Source: Vitellaria paradoxa (Eukaryota > Streptophyta > Magnoliopsida > Ericales > Sapotaceae). From it: a stretch of DNA of 64,000 nucleotides. The notes beneath the pieces are model-generated. The model did not search any database and was not told the origin of the DNA. It worked only from the letters and a program-made list of their open reading frames with translations. This document shows, in pieces, positions 32,603-43,184 of the stretch. Where the stretch lies: positions 32,001,721 through 32,065,720 of the forward strand of contig CM034238.1 of assembly GCA_019916065.1 (NCBI GenBank), read 5' to 3'. A program made the position numbers and the translations under genes. Numbering within the stretch: the stretch's first letter is position 1; every line of letters starts with the position of its first letter.

Positions 32603-32960
32603 TCAGTCCAAGCCTCTCAAAGTGTGGGTGACTCCATCATGCTTGAAAGTCATGGTGAGCTCTTTGTGGTCAGTTTCGATCGGTCCCAAAGTAGCTAGCC
32701 ACTGAACTTCCAGAACAACTTGGCATGCCGCAGCTGGAAGAATGTAAAAGTCAACCTGCACCCTTGAACGAACAAGTTGAGAGCTAAACACCTTCCTGGA
32801 CAATCGACTTTATCCTGATTAGCAATAGTCACTTGAATTTTTGGTCTTGCACACAAGGTAAACCAATCTTTGTGACAATGGATTGATCAATGAAATTGTG
32901 GGTACTACCCCCATCAATAAGAATCATGACATCTTTTTTTTTTCAACTTCCCCTGCAATC
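32603..32960 (-). pseudogene. Element C aspartic protease remnant
   Basis: The active-site segment VMILIDGGSTHNFID is on the complement of about 32895-32935. The downstream half is frame 32603-32803 (VQVDFYILPAAACQVVLEVQ, TLGPIETDHKELTMTF). The two parts are in different frames. Confidence 0.82.
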
Positions 32961-33084
32961 ATGGTTTGTGGGTGTTCAATACTCGAAATAGAATGGAAAG
33001 AAACCTCTGGCATTGACTCTTCCAATGAGTTGGCATTATCATCTTCTTCTTTGGAAGAGAGCTCTGTGTGCGGTTCATCCACTA

Positions 33085-34060
33085 TCATGAACAACTGAGG
33101 GCGCTGAGAGCAGTTTCCAGGTACGAACCATTCGTCACAATAATAACACGGTCCTTTTGCTCGACGTTCTCATGCTTCTTCACTGGTAATCTTTTGAAAC
33201 CAGTAGAAGGACTTGGGGTGGATTTCGGATTTGGCGGGGGGCCTAGGAGTCTAACCGTGGCATTAGGTGCTATCCTCTGCAAATTAGATGTTCTGGTTGG
33301 TTGAATGGTGCCCCCTGACTTCATTCGTAGCTGGTTGCGCTCCTCGATCAGTCTTGCCACTCCTATCACATTTGATAATATAAGAGGTTGATTGACCTTT
33401 ACGTCCAAGCGAATGTCATCACGATGACCTGCGATAAAACAACCGATCAAGTAATTCTCCGGTAGATTGTTAATGCATTGGAACAATTTCTTGAACTTGG
33501 CCTAGTAATTCTCGACAGCAGTCATTTGCCTTAGTCGAGCGAGGGCCTCGAATGGGGTCTTCGTAATTTATAAGACCGAATTGGTGGAGGATGGCTTTTG
33601 TAAACTCAGCCCAAGTAAGTGGTCCCTTGAATTTGCTTAGCCAATGATGCCATTGAAGTTCAATACCATCCAAATAAAAGGACGCCAGTTGAACTTGGTG
33701 TTGGAGGTTAATCTCCTTGAATTCAAAATGTTGTTCAGCTTTGTATATCCACCCATTGGGGTCTTCTCCATTAAATTTGGGAAATGAGAGTTTGAAGGAA
33801 GTGTGGTTTCGTTCATGGGAATTAAATGTCGGTGTCGTCGTTGAGTTGGTAATGTCAACTTTGGGAGGACTCTCCATGAGCAAACAGATTGATATCTTCT
33901 AGTGGTTTGTGGGTTTGTGAGGTACGTGAAGCTTGAAGATCGATGAAGACAATTTGTAGGGTGGCATGTACTTGATCGAAGTTGGACTCGTGTCCAGTTA
34001 GTATCTCTTGTACTACATTGCAGAATTCGGCATTCGACTTTTTATGGGTATCCATGGCCA
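33085..34060 (-). pseudogene. Element C gag remnant
   Basis: The start is likely MDTHKKSNAEF near 34054. The capsid domain is in frame 33470-33883 (KLSFPKFNGEDPNGWIYKAE, YLDGIELQWHHWLSKFKG), and its end in 33085-33486 (INNLPENYLIGCFIAGHRDD, NVIGVARLIEERNQ). A zinc knuckle cannot be seen. At least two frameshifts break it. Confidence 0.82.
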
Positions 34061-34063
34061 ACC

Positions 34064-34076
34064 GGCTCCAATACCA
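34064..34076 (-). promoter_or_regulatory. Primer binding site of element C
   Basis: Minus strand TGGTATTGGAGCC, two bases inside the 5' LTR. It is a diverged tRNA-iMet-type site (TGGTATCAGAGCC). Confidence 0.7.
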
Positions 34077-34078
34077 AT

Positions 34079-34416
34079 TGGTAAGAATGAATTTAGAGTT
34101 AAGAAATAGAGTAAGCAAGAGGGAGTTTTGATGTGAAAATTGACCACTCTATTGAATTAAAAATCTAGCTTTTATAAGCCAATACGACACATCTCCATAA
34201 CTGCTAATCTAGTAGAAATAAACAACGATAAATGAGGAAGCATTATCGTGCAATTTGCTCGATGGAACAAACAGCAACTGCAAAAGCACTAGCTAAAAAA
34301 GAGCCATCAACTCTAAACCAACTGCAAAATGGCTTAACTTGGTCTCCTTCAATTATAATGCTCTGCAATTGTCTTCCTCCACATTGCCTGGCATGGATAC
34401 ACAACTGCTTCTATCA
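34079..34416 (-). repeat. 5' LTR of element C
   Basis: 338 bp, TGGTAAGAATG...TTCTATCA. It has extra sequence near 34265-34300 (CAGCAACTGCAAAAGCACTA) not present in the other LTR. Confidence 0.88.
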
Positions 34417-34462
34417 GAGTTTCAAGATTTTTATTATAGTAACTTATACCTTTTTATTTTAG

Positions 34463-34600
34463 GTGCTTGATGCACTGGTCAATCTTTTCTATTGGTCAAA
34501 TATTTTTGCAAATACATTATGGAATGGTGGTTGGCTTTTGCGCCAGTTACTTCCCTATAGCGAGGCAGACTTCAACAGTTGTCATCTCAAATTACTCAAA
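34463..34600 (+). pseudogene. Host-like exon, function not recognised
   Basis: A 138-bp open stretch of 46 codons is preceded by a pyrimidine-rich acceptor (CTTTTTATTTTAG) and followed by a canonical donor (GTGAGT). It reads VLDALVNLFYWSNIF, then NTLWNGGWLLRQLLPYSEAD and FNSCHLKLLK. Composition is clearly more gene-like than the surroundings. I have an impression of a conserved plant protein but cannot name it. No neighbouring exon was found, so it may be a gene fragment. It is a different gene from the DUF21 exons unless the two were joined by rearrangement. Confidence 0.5.
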
Positions 34601-34781
34601 GTGAGTTATATCCCTAACATTCAAATGATACTCTTGTTATAGTGTTCTATCATGTGCAATTTTTTGATAGATAGCTTTTACTGGTATGTCATATTTTTAG
34701 GTGATTGCAATTTATTTTTTAAAAAGCAGCAATAAATAACAACAAAAAGCAAACATATATATATATATATGTATATTGTGA

Positions 34782-34915
34782 TGAGAGGGGCTAGCTCAAT
34801 TGGAAAATGCATCCCTGTCCAGACCAAAATTCATAAGGTCAAGGCATCCCTACTTGCTCCGCCTAATAAAAAATATTTAGTCATAAAATTTGAAAAAAAA
34901 AAAAAAAAAAAGAGC
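34782..34915 (+). repeat. Possible tRNA-derived SINE
   Basis: GGGGCTAGCTCAATTGGAAAATGC resembles an A box, about 25 bp after a TA-rich run. The B box is decayed (AAGGTCAAGGCATCC) and a run of about 19 A's ends the sequence. No target duplication was found. Confidence 0.4.
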
Positions 34916-35223
34916 TGTGTATACAATTCATTGAGTTTATACCTACATGACACCAAATTGCAAATATGGAAAATAAACTCATAAGGCGTAGGAGAAGAAA
35001 GGAAAAAACTGCAACACGCGTCGCTTGTCTTATGAAAGAAACATCAACACTATGTTGTTCTTTAACTTGGCTATAGAGATTTTTGAATGAAGTAGCCTTG
35101 ATGATTTTTACCCAGATTTTATTTCATATAAATTTTACTAATGTTTATATTTTTTAATCCTAATTTCAAAGCATAATTCAATTTTACTGATAGTTGTTTA
35201 CTTTGTTCTTTGCAATCTGCAAG

Positions 35224-35498
35224 CCCTTCCCATGTATCTGAATAAGCTTTTCAATCAGTTTGCTGCTATTTTGCTTTCTGTGACTCTTGTTCTGGCTTTT
35301 GGAGAGGTACTAATTAAGATTCATTTCTTTGTGAACCCATACAGTGGATGGAATATGATCTATGAATTACCCATTGATTGTCAGGTTTTTCCACAAGCAA
35401 TATGCACTAGATATGGACTTGCTGTAGGTGCAAATTTTGTTTGGCTTGTGCGGATTTTGATGATCATTTGCTATCCAATTGCTTATCCTATTGGAAAG
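35224..35498 (+). pseudogene. DUF21 (CNNM/CBS) protein fragment, two exons
   Basis: Exon 35224-35306 encodes LPMYLNKLFNQFAAILLSVT and LVLAFGE. A 78-bp intron with GT...AG ends (35307-35384) follows. Exon 35385-35498 encodes VFPQAICTRYGLAVGANFVW and LVRILMIICYPIAYPIGK, then a GT donor. This is the conserved core of plant DUF21 domain-containing proteins (CBS-domain, CNNM-like membrane transporters; Arabidopsis At4g14240 type), with two transmembrane-like segments. The preceding N-terminal exons and the following exon were not found within about 1 kb. It is therefore a fragment duplicated at DNA level, not a retrocopy, or a gene split by repeats. Confidence 0.75.
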
Positions 35499-36662
35499 GT
35501 AATTTCTACAATATAAAAAGTGGTTATTTATAAACCAAGTTTACATTGTTACTGCTTATACAAAGTGCCTATTTATAAACCTAGATTTACATGCCTAGAT
35601 TTACACTCTAATTGCTGCATTTGTCAGGATCTCCAACAACTCCTTCCCCTCCCTCTCCCTCTCCCTCTCCTTCTCCGAAAACACACAAAGAAGAATATTC
35701 TAGTATCTGTGAAAGAGTTCCCAAAACGAATTGTTAATAGTCTAGACCTATTATCTAACATGGCAGATGGAAGCCTAACAAGTTTATGGTCCTTAGGGTT
35801 TTATATGGCCAAGTAGATGAGGCCATGTAGATGGGACCGCAGTCAATTGACTGAAAGATTAATTTGTCATTGGACCAAGAGCCTCACTTGGACAATGGGG
35901 ACCTAATATATGCCAAAAGCTTGTCCCAAGAGAAGATTACTGCCAAATGTCAAAATTGCCACATTGCTAGAAACCTCCCTGAAGGTCTTTTTGCACGCTA
36001 GTATTGGGCACTAAGTGCGTCACTAATTTTCACCGGCAGAGCTTGGGGGTCTTTGGTTGAGTCGTTGTCTTAAAGCTACTTACACTTGGCGGATCCCTTC
36101 TCTATCTAGGCAACTGCAAGTTGCTGGGATGAGAATATTATCTTGGGGACGAGCTAAAGATAGTTTCAGGACTCTCCTCGTGAACAAATTGAAAATTCCA
36201 TATGCCAGTATATTTGATTCTTTCTCATTTGCGCTCTTTAATTATCTCTTCAGTTTACTGGCATAAAATAAAGAATCCATATTTTGTACGAGTGCTGAAT
36301 GATTATGGAGAAAAGGGAGTTCTATACTTGTCATTTGAATTTCTTACCATTTTTTTCTTTAAAAAAAATACCAATTTACACCTAAAAGAAAATGGAAAGG
36401 AAGAAGAACGATGTCTTCTCTTTCAATTTTCTCCAGCCACCACTTAATCTTTTGTCATTTTATATGCTTCATTTGTGTGATTTTTACCTACTTTTCATAT
36501 TATTCAACTTTATGTGCACTAAAACTATAATCAAACAAATAAGAGGTCTGGGCACAAACAATGTGTCTGCAATTTAATTATTAAAAACTGAAACAAATGT
36601 GGGAGAATACGTGGCGAGCCATAACTTTACTGCTCTTCTAATTGATAAATTGCAAAATTAAG
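35499..36662 (+). other. Unassigned region after the DUF21 exons
   Basis: It contains a CT-rich run (about 35640-35675) and a coding-like stretch near 36057-36190 (YTWRIPSLSRQLQVAGMRIL, SWGRAKDSFRTLLVNKLK). This has normal codon composition, but I do not recognise it. The next DUF21 exon is not seen. The rest is AT-rich. Confidence 0.4.
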
Positions 36663-36780
36663 AAATGGGGAAGCAAAGTAGCTTGAAATGAAGTTTGCAA
36701 GCTGAAAAATGAAGGTGACCTTGGCATCTCCAAGCTTGATGAATGGAATAAGGCTTCCATGATGAGACATATATGGGCCC

Positions 36781-39435
36781 TGTCACACCTCGGATCTCAT
36801 GAACCGAGGGGTGAGTGATAAATACACATAACATGCACTAACATAATCACCATTATTAGAGCAACGCAACATCAACTAGTGAGCCCAAGACATAAGATAA
36901 GATAACATAAGTTAAACCTTGACTGTTGCCAGGTCACATACTCCATACTCCATTCCCATTTATACATAACTTCGGCCTTAAGGCCATTACAATCAAATCA
37001 AATAAGTCTAACAATGTACAATATTACAATTCCAAATGAAATATATACTAAATAACCAAAAGCTTTACTATGCTTAGTAGGGCTCATGCTCACACTTCTA
37101 GTCCAACCCTGTTAGCCCACCTAATTATTATGGCCTTTACCTACATCAAAATCTATAGAGGCATGAGCACGGGTCCACTTGTGCCCACGATATCTCAAAC
37201 AAACAAATATGATATGCAATCTAGTCATGCAATGCTGTTCAGGTAAGGTTAGCCACTTCAACATTTTCTAGAGTCATAACATTTCATTAACACTACAAGT
37301 AGCCAATTTAGGTGAAAACATATATTCACTTAACAATGCCATATATTAAGATTCGATTTCGGTTAATGTTTATGTTTTGCAATTCAAACTTTAATTCAAA
37401 TCACATTTCATCAACATTCTCATCACCTAACCATTATTCAATCAATTAAGCATACTCACATCATCATCTATTCATCATCACATTGCATAACCATAACCAC
37501 ACAAGTCATCGAGGGATTGGTGCATACACGTTATCATCTTTTATGGGCTAACACCCAACAGAAACGATAAACTGATATCGTCGTTTAGGATCGTCGTCCA
37601 GGGCCACGAGGAGTCAAAACACACACACAATGCTGTGGGCTACTAACCCACTGGCATTGACACCAAACCCTGCGCAGGTTCCGGGACTCTCAATCCGAGG
37701 GTAATCTCAAAACCCTTCCTATTTTCACACCCTACCACCCCGGCACGCAAACAACCATTCATCACATTCTATTCTCATCCATCACAAGTTCACATTCATC
37801 ATCATATACAATCCAACAACACAAGTCAACGTTTCGGTTCATCCCAAGGCTCATCACATATTAACATTGATCAAACCTTATTAAACATTCAACATTTCTC
37901 AACATTATGAATTTGAGTCTCTTTGTCCATTCACATTTTACTTAATCAATCACATGTTCACATACCTTAACATTTAGTTTACATCAAGACATAATCACAA
38001 TCCTACTCAATTAAGACTCTTATCTCAAAATAATCTTTCAATACATTTCATTCAAGGTAACATTCAATCACCCTTGCAAGTTTAATCCCATTGGCTTAAG
38101 ATAATCAATCCTTAATCACTTTTAAAAACACATTTCCCTTTTTAGATCAATGCAATTAATCAAATAAAAGTTTCATGTGAAAATATGTTACTAAACTTTT
38201 TCATAAACCTAAGGTAGAAGGTCAAAGTAGACAAAGTCAGTATTCGGACCTAGGCTTGGTGGGCGCCCAAGCTGGCACTCAGCTGTGCGCCCAAGGGGCC
38301 CGTGTGCCCACACCTTAGGCGCACAAGGGGCCAGGTACCCATGTCTTGTGCACCCAAGGGGGTTGGGCACCCAACTGTGTCTCCCTCGTGCGCCCACATC
38401 TTGGTCCAAGTTATGAGTTTCATGCTCTGTTTTCTAGTTCTTTGGTTTTTCACTCTTAGGGCTTCAAATTAACCAAGTTAAGGTTAATATACTTAAAATT
38501 TCATGTTTCTAACATCACCACAAGTCTTCTAGGCATCGAAAGAAACCAACAATTTGGGTTTTCATCAACCAAAAGTCAAGTTATGGATCAAAACACCATT
38601 TTCACTCTTTCAACCTATACATACATATATGTGTATATAACTTCTAATATCTTCCATAAATGTAACCAACTCTTAAAAGGGTTTCTCTAATGGTATTCTA
38701 GTCTTTGTTACACATCACATATGTAAGAATGAGGCATTAAATCCCTATCTCAAGTTGTAAGAAGATGGATCAATAAGAAGATGTTTTGTGCTCCCAAGCT
38801 CTCAAGCTTTGATGGACTCAATCCTCTCTCTCCTTGATCCAAACTACAGATAAATCACATAAAAGAGTTCCTTGAGGTTCCAATTACACTCTTACAAGAT
38901 TAATTTGATTTCCATGCAAACTAAAAGAACTTAACTTAAATTTTCCACCCGGTTTCCTTTCCTTCTTCTTCCTTGTTCTTCCTTTGCTTCTTCACCCGAT
39001 TTCTTCTTCTCCAAACAACTTCTCTCTCTCTCTTGCATCATCTCAAACACATATATATATTTAACCAATATTTTAATCCCCAAACAGTGAATTTCAGATT
39101 TCCCATCAGCCCTAGCTAGGTATAGGTATGAATAGGGTGAGGCTCAACTGAAAAATGCAGAGCAATCCATACCTATCAATTCTACTGCTCCTTGGGCACC
39201 CAAACTCTTCTCAGGTGTGCGCCAAGACCTTGGGCACCCATGACACGTGCGCCCAAGGTAACCTCCTCTTGCACACTTGTTAAATTGTCATCTTTTGATT
39301 GCCTAACCCATCTCTTTCAAAGTTCTCAACTCTAAAACACCATTGACGATCCATGCTACTAAATTGACATAATATCCCTTCCAAAGTATACCAAAACCAT
39401 AAGTTTAAGTTAATACAAAAGTCCAAGGCATTACA
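36781..39435 (+). mobile_element. Solo LTR, Tekay/Del-like, 2655 bp
   Basis: Starts TGTCACACCTCGG, ends GGCATTACA, and is flanked by a perfect 5-bp duplication GGCCC (36776-36780, 39436-39440) that restores the L1 frame. No coding region inside. It has blocks in common with the solo LTR at 5293-7212 and with the degenerate copy near 22 kb, and repeated phrases such as GGGCACCCAA / GCGCCCAAG near 38260-38350 and 39190-39260. The orientation follows the TG...CA reading. Family assignment is by end motif and length. Confidence 0.85.
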
Positions 39436-39440
39436 GGCCC

Positions 39441-40402
39441 CACGCTCCAAAAGCTCCTCTCTTTTTCTTAAAGGCAAGTGCTTTTGGGAAGTTAAGGTTC
39501 CTTCGGATTGCTCTTGGACATAGCATAAATTGCTCAAGCTCAGAGAACAAGCTAGCCTCATTTCCCAGTCAATATTAGGGAAAGGTGACTATTTTCCCAT
39601 GGTTCTCTAATTGGCATCCTAATGGTCCTTAATTCCCAAATATGGTCCTGTAATAGCCTGTGATGTTGGTTTGCCAAAAGATGAAAAAGTCTCACAAGTG
39701 ATCAACAATAGACAATGGAGGTGGCCCAATTCGTGCACATAGGAACTTAGAGAGGTCATACTTGAAAGCCCCCCAGACTACCTACCATATCCTCAAGCTG
39801 TGGATAAATTAATATGGATGGCTTCCAAAAATGAAGTTTACAAAGTTGTTGCAACATGGAACTCAATTTGGGAAAGGTTCCACAAGGTAATATGGCATCA
39901 TTTGGTATGGTTTCCTAACCACATTCTTAGGGATGGTTTCATTTTGTGGCTTGCAATTAAAGAAAGGCTAAATACCAAAGACAGAATGCTTGCATGGGGA
40001 ATAACTATTGATCCCACTTGTGTCTTGTGTGGGCAAGCATTAGAGATTATGGATCACTTATTCTTCTAATGTACTTTCTTGGCTAAACTAAGGGGAATTG
40101 TACAAAGGAAATGCTCCATAACCAAAGCTAGACAAACTTGGAAGGAGGAAGTCTATTGGGCCATGGGTAAGTTTAGTGGGAAACATCTTGCTAGTACAAT
40201 ACGCAAGCTTGCTTGGGCTGCTCTAATATATCAGGTGTGGCAAGAACGAAATACAAGAATTTTCAAAGGTCTTCCATCATCAATTCCTGCTATTATCCAT
40301 AACATAAGCCATGTAATTAATATTAAGCTTTCTCAACTCCCTGTCATTAATGTCACACATGAGAATACTAGTTTATGTAGTAATTGGGGGATTCTGTTGT
40401 AA
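39441..40402 (+). pseudogene. L1 ORF2 remnant: linker and zf-RVT
   Basis: The frames 39800-40069 and 40079-40402 are separated by one stop (TAA at about 40067) in the same order as the minus-strand copy at 24311-24925. They contain DKLIWMASKNEVYKVVATWN, WHHLVWFPNHILRDGFILW, RLNTKDRMLAWGI, CVLCGQALEIMDHLFF, WAMGKFSGKHLASTIRKLAW and YQVWQERNTRIF. Upstream linker sequence to 39441 is broken by stops. Confidence 0.87.
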
Positions 40403-40569
40403 ATATTACTTTGTCATACTGAAGTATGCCCCTAAGATGATGTACATTTTTGCCCATTAATCAAAAAAATTATTTAATTACTTAAAAAAAAATCTATTGG
40501 ACAAACTTGGTAATAAAAGTTACTCGACAAAGGTTCAAATTAAGGAGACTCCGGCCTGGTGTTTTCGAA

Positions 40570-40812
40570 TCAATTTCTAAGAGAAACGTCCACAACCATC
40601 ACTAAAGTAGTTTTTTTAACAACAATATTTCCTAAAATAAGACCTCCCTTGCTTCTAGGGTGAGAGATAATATTCCAACTCACTAAGTGATCCCTCCTAC
40701 ACTCCTCACTTCCTTCCTGCAACAAATCTCTCATCAATTTCTCAACAGAATTGGCAACACTAAGAGATATTTTGAAAAAAAGACAAACAATAGATGTATT
40801 TTGAATAAACAC
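40570..40812 (-). pseudogene. L1 RT C-terminal fragment, separate copy
   Basis: 80-codon minus-strand frame with SVANSVEKLMRDLLQEGSEE and RDHLVSWNIISHPRSKGGL, then LGNIVVKK. This is the region after the L1 RT core (compare KVAWEEVTRPKQEEGLGIK at about 21250). It is opposite in strand to the neighbouring L1 at 36663-40492. No ends or duplication could be fixed. Confidence 0.65.
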
Positions 40813-41473
40813 AAATAGTAAATTCGAATAATTGCAAACACCTAATGAACCAAATTCAGTCTACCGCCTCTCGAGGTTATTGTTTTTTTTCCATCCATCC
40901 AATTTTTTCAATAATTGGATTCCAAAAAGTTTTGGAGGAAGGATTTCAACCAAGGGATAGGTCTTAAGTATTTCACTAGCCAATTTTCAACTGCACAACC
41001 CAAAGCATTACGCAACCTTTCAACTTAAATTGCTCAAAGTATGATGTACTTTGATGTATTCAGGAGATAGGGTCCATGTTTGATCAAGACCCATCAGTTA
41101 AAAGAGCTTCTAAAATTCAGTACGTTGTATCCTGGTCTGACCTACTTATAATAGTACTTTGTGATGAGTGGAGAAAGTGCAAAAGAGGTATTTAACGTTG
41201 TTAATTACGAAGGACTGAAGTTCACTAGATGTGTTGTAGTAGCATCTTGATGAATTAGGTTTTTTATTTTTATTTTATTTTATTTTATTTTTTTGTACCA
41301 ATTGAGTCTTCATCCCCTCAGAAAGAGCCCTTGTACCTGTTATTCCCATCATGAAAATCTTCTCTTGAAGGTATGCCAAATATCAAGAAATTGAAGATTT
41401 TAGCATCAATAAGTTGAATAGAATTTTTTACTATTGTTGTATATAGTTATGCAAATTTTAGTAATATTGTCTT
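40813..41473. other. Unassigned region
   Basis: No gene assigned. The stretch GAGATAGGGTCCATGTTTGA...AAAATTCAG (about 41063-41120) is bounded by CAG on both sides and might be an old exon, but this is not supported further. Confidence 0.35.
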
Positions 41474-42014
41474 TTATCACCGCAAAAGCTATTCCTAGTG
41501 AATCGTCTTATATTGCTGGTAAAAGGATGTGCGGGTTGGTGAAGATTGTGTTTGAACTCAAGTTTTGTCAATTCTTTTTCTCTTTTTTTTTTTGGTAATT
41601 AAGTTTTGTCAATTCTTTCTATAGAAGCATAATAAATTATTTGGTAGATGTTGCAATTGTGTGCCTAAATATCAACAGCAGATCTAAGAATTCTCCTATT
41701 AGTCTCTCCCCTCCCTCCCCCTCTCTCTCTCTATCTCTCTATCTTATCACCGCAAAAGCTATTCCTAGTGAATTGTCTTATATTGCTGGTAAAAGGATGT
41801 GCAGGTTGGTGAAGATTGTGTTTGAACTCAAGTTTTGTCAATTCTTCTTCTTTTTTTTTTTTGGTAATTAAGTTTTGTCAATTCTTTCTGTAGAAGCATA
41901 ATAAATTATTTGGTAGATGTTGCAATTGTGTGCCTAAATATCAACAGCAGATCTAAGAATTCTCCTATTGGTCTCTCCCCTCCCTCCCCCTCTCTCTCTC
42001 TCTATCTCTCTCTC
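41474..42014. repeat. 270-bp tandem duplication with micro-insertions
   Basis: Two highly similar units, 41474-41743 and 41744-about 42014, each starting TTATCACCGCAAAAGC and ending in a CT-rich run. Both carry the same L1-tail micro-insertion (41578 and about 41846), so that insertion came before the duplication. The repeated frame MVDVAIVCLNINSRSKNSPI is a result of the duplication. Confidence 0.88.
41578..41600 (-). repeat. L1-tail micro-insertion, duplicated with its host unit
   Basis: T-run plus GGTAATT between two copies of AAGTTTTGTCAATTCTTT (41560-41577, 41601-41618). The second unit has the same structure at about 41830-41887. Confidence 0.83.
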
Positions 42015-42740
42015 TTATGCATGGGCGTTTTTATTTATTTTTTTATCAAGTCTTTTTTTTCTTTCCCAAGGTTGGGGTGGTTTCAAGCTAACAATTTGCA
42101 TACAGAAATCATAGAGATTCTTTGAAAATGGAAGTGTCTTGGAACAAATAGCTTTTATGTAATTTTCCTGTTAGTTTACATCAAATATGTAGAGAATTTG
42201 ATTAAAACTATGCATCATTTCACATTCTCCCATAATAAAAACTAATTGGTTAAGTTATTAATATTTTTAATTTGTAATTCTTGTACCATTTGTAGAAATT
42301 AAAACATTATTTAAAGAGAAATGTTGGAGATTATTTTGATGGTATACTCTCCTCCTTCCTTCTTTCACATTCTTCCATAATAAAAGCCAATTGGTTAAGT
42401 TACTAATATATTTAATTTGTAATTTGTGTGTCATTTGTGGAAATTAAAACAGTACTTAAAGATAAAGATAAATGTTGGAGATGATGGTATATAGGAAAAG
42501 TGAGTTCTTGGGTTACCCACCTGGATAATTATACAAAGTGAATATTCCATTTGAAGTTGGGAAATGAAATAAGGTGATGGGATTGAAGTCAGGATGATAA
42601 AAGTAAACCCAGGAAGGTGCAACCACATGTACATGATAATAAAGGTTGTATGATAGTTGTTAGTTGGGTTAGGTTGCACTTCGTATGATTTATCGAAATT
42701 GCCTTCATAACTGATCCATACCCCTCTATATGGGAATTTC
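42015..42740. other. AT-rich region, no gene recognised
   Basis: It contains a repeated phrase (CATTCT(C/T)CCATAATAAAA.CTAATTGGTTAAGTTA near 42220 and 42365), i.e. an old duplication of about 145 bp. No supported gene. Confidence 0.45.
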
Positions 42741-43184
42741 GTGTCTCTTTTATGTTCCTTGAAGGCATATTTTCACTTTGATGATCCCTCTCTGCATCAA
42801 TGTTTATATAACAACCCTATACTAGCTTGGCTTTATATTGCTAAGATTATAAATAAAATACAGATGTCTAATAACATATGTTGTTTTGCCCCTCAACCAA
42901 GAATAGATGACAAGCATTCAAGATTGTTGCACTTTTGGATCCGTCCAACCACTTTTCCATTCATGGATACTACTAAGTATACCACCCAAGAAAAGATGAA
43001 GACTAATATGATAGTCGATGAGAGACAGACTTTGGCATTTCAAAGTGAGTGCTCTTGCAAGTCTATTTTGCCTATGATTATGGGGGAGATAAATTTACTG
43101 AGCAAAGAGGTAGAGAAAAGATTAAAACATTTACTTGACCTTGGAATGTCTGTAGATTTATCAAACCTTCCTCAAACTTCATAG
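42741..43184 (+). CDS. Hypothetical ORF or exon, 147 codons
   Basis: Open frame in otherwise AT-rich DNA with fairly gene-like codon use. It contains FHFDDPSLHQCLYNNPILAW, HFWIRPTTFPFMDTTKYTT and EINLLSKEVEKRLKHLLDLG, and ends SVDLSNLPQTS. It may be the last exon of a gene: CTTGAAGGCATATTTTCAC near 42760 could hold an acceptor. I do not recognise the protein and no retrotransposon motif is present. Alternatives are a decayed gene remnant or a chance frame. Confidence 0.35.
   Translation: MSLLCSLKAYFHFDDPSLHQCLYNNPILAWLYIAKIINKIQMSNNICCFAPQPRIDDKHSRLLHFWIRPTTFPFMDTTKYTTQEKMKTNMIVDERQTLAFQSECSCKSILPMIMGEINLLSKEVEKRLKHLLDLGMSVDLSNLPQTS

Larger units (their letters stand above)
29903..34416 (-). 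mobile_element. RT-less Ty3/Gypsy LTR retrotransposon C
   Basis: LTRs at 29903-30215 and 34079-34416 are flanked by a 5-bp duplication GAGTT (29898-29902, 34417-34421). The minus-strand order is LTR, primer site, gag, protease, RNase H remnant, integrase, polypurine tract, LTR. The RT catalytic region between protease and RNase H is missing, and a SINE lies in the RNase H part. The LTRs differ by point changes and an indel of about 25 bp. Element C sits 46 bp upstream of a splice acceptor of a host-like exon, so it probably entered an intron. Confidence 0.9.
36663..40492 (+). mobile_element. L1 LINE on plus strand, split by a solo LTR
   Basis: The L1 begins inside the RT C-terminus (KLKNEGDLGISKLDEWNKAS at about 36695-36760) and continues after the solo LTR at 39441 to a 3' UTR with GTATGCCCCTAAG (40424) and an A-tail ending near 40492. 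Without the LTR it is about 1.17 kb. It belongs to the subfamily of the L1 at 24212. The target duplication of the L1 itself was not found. Confidence 0.85.

Noticed and set aside
38209..38453. 66-67-codon frames with repeated Pro/Gly/His-rich words
   Set aside because: They come from G/C-rich repeated phrases in the solo LTR at 36781-39435 and overlap each other in different frames.
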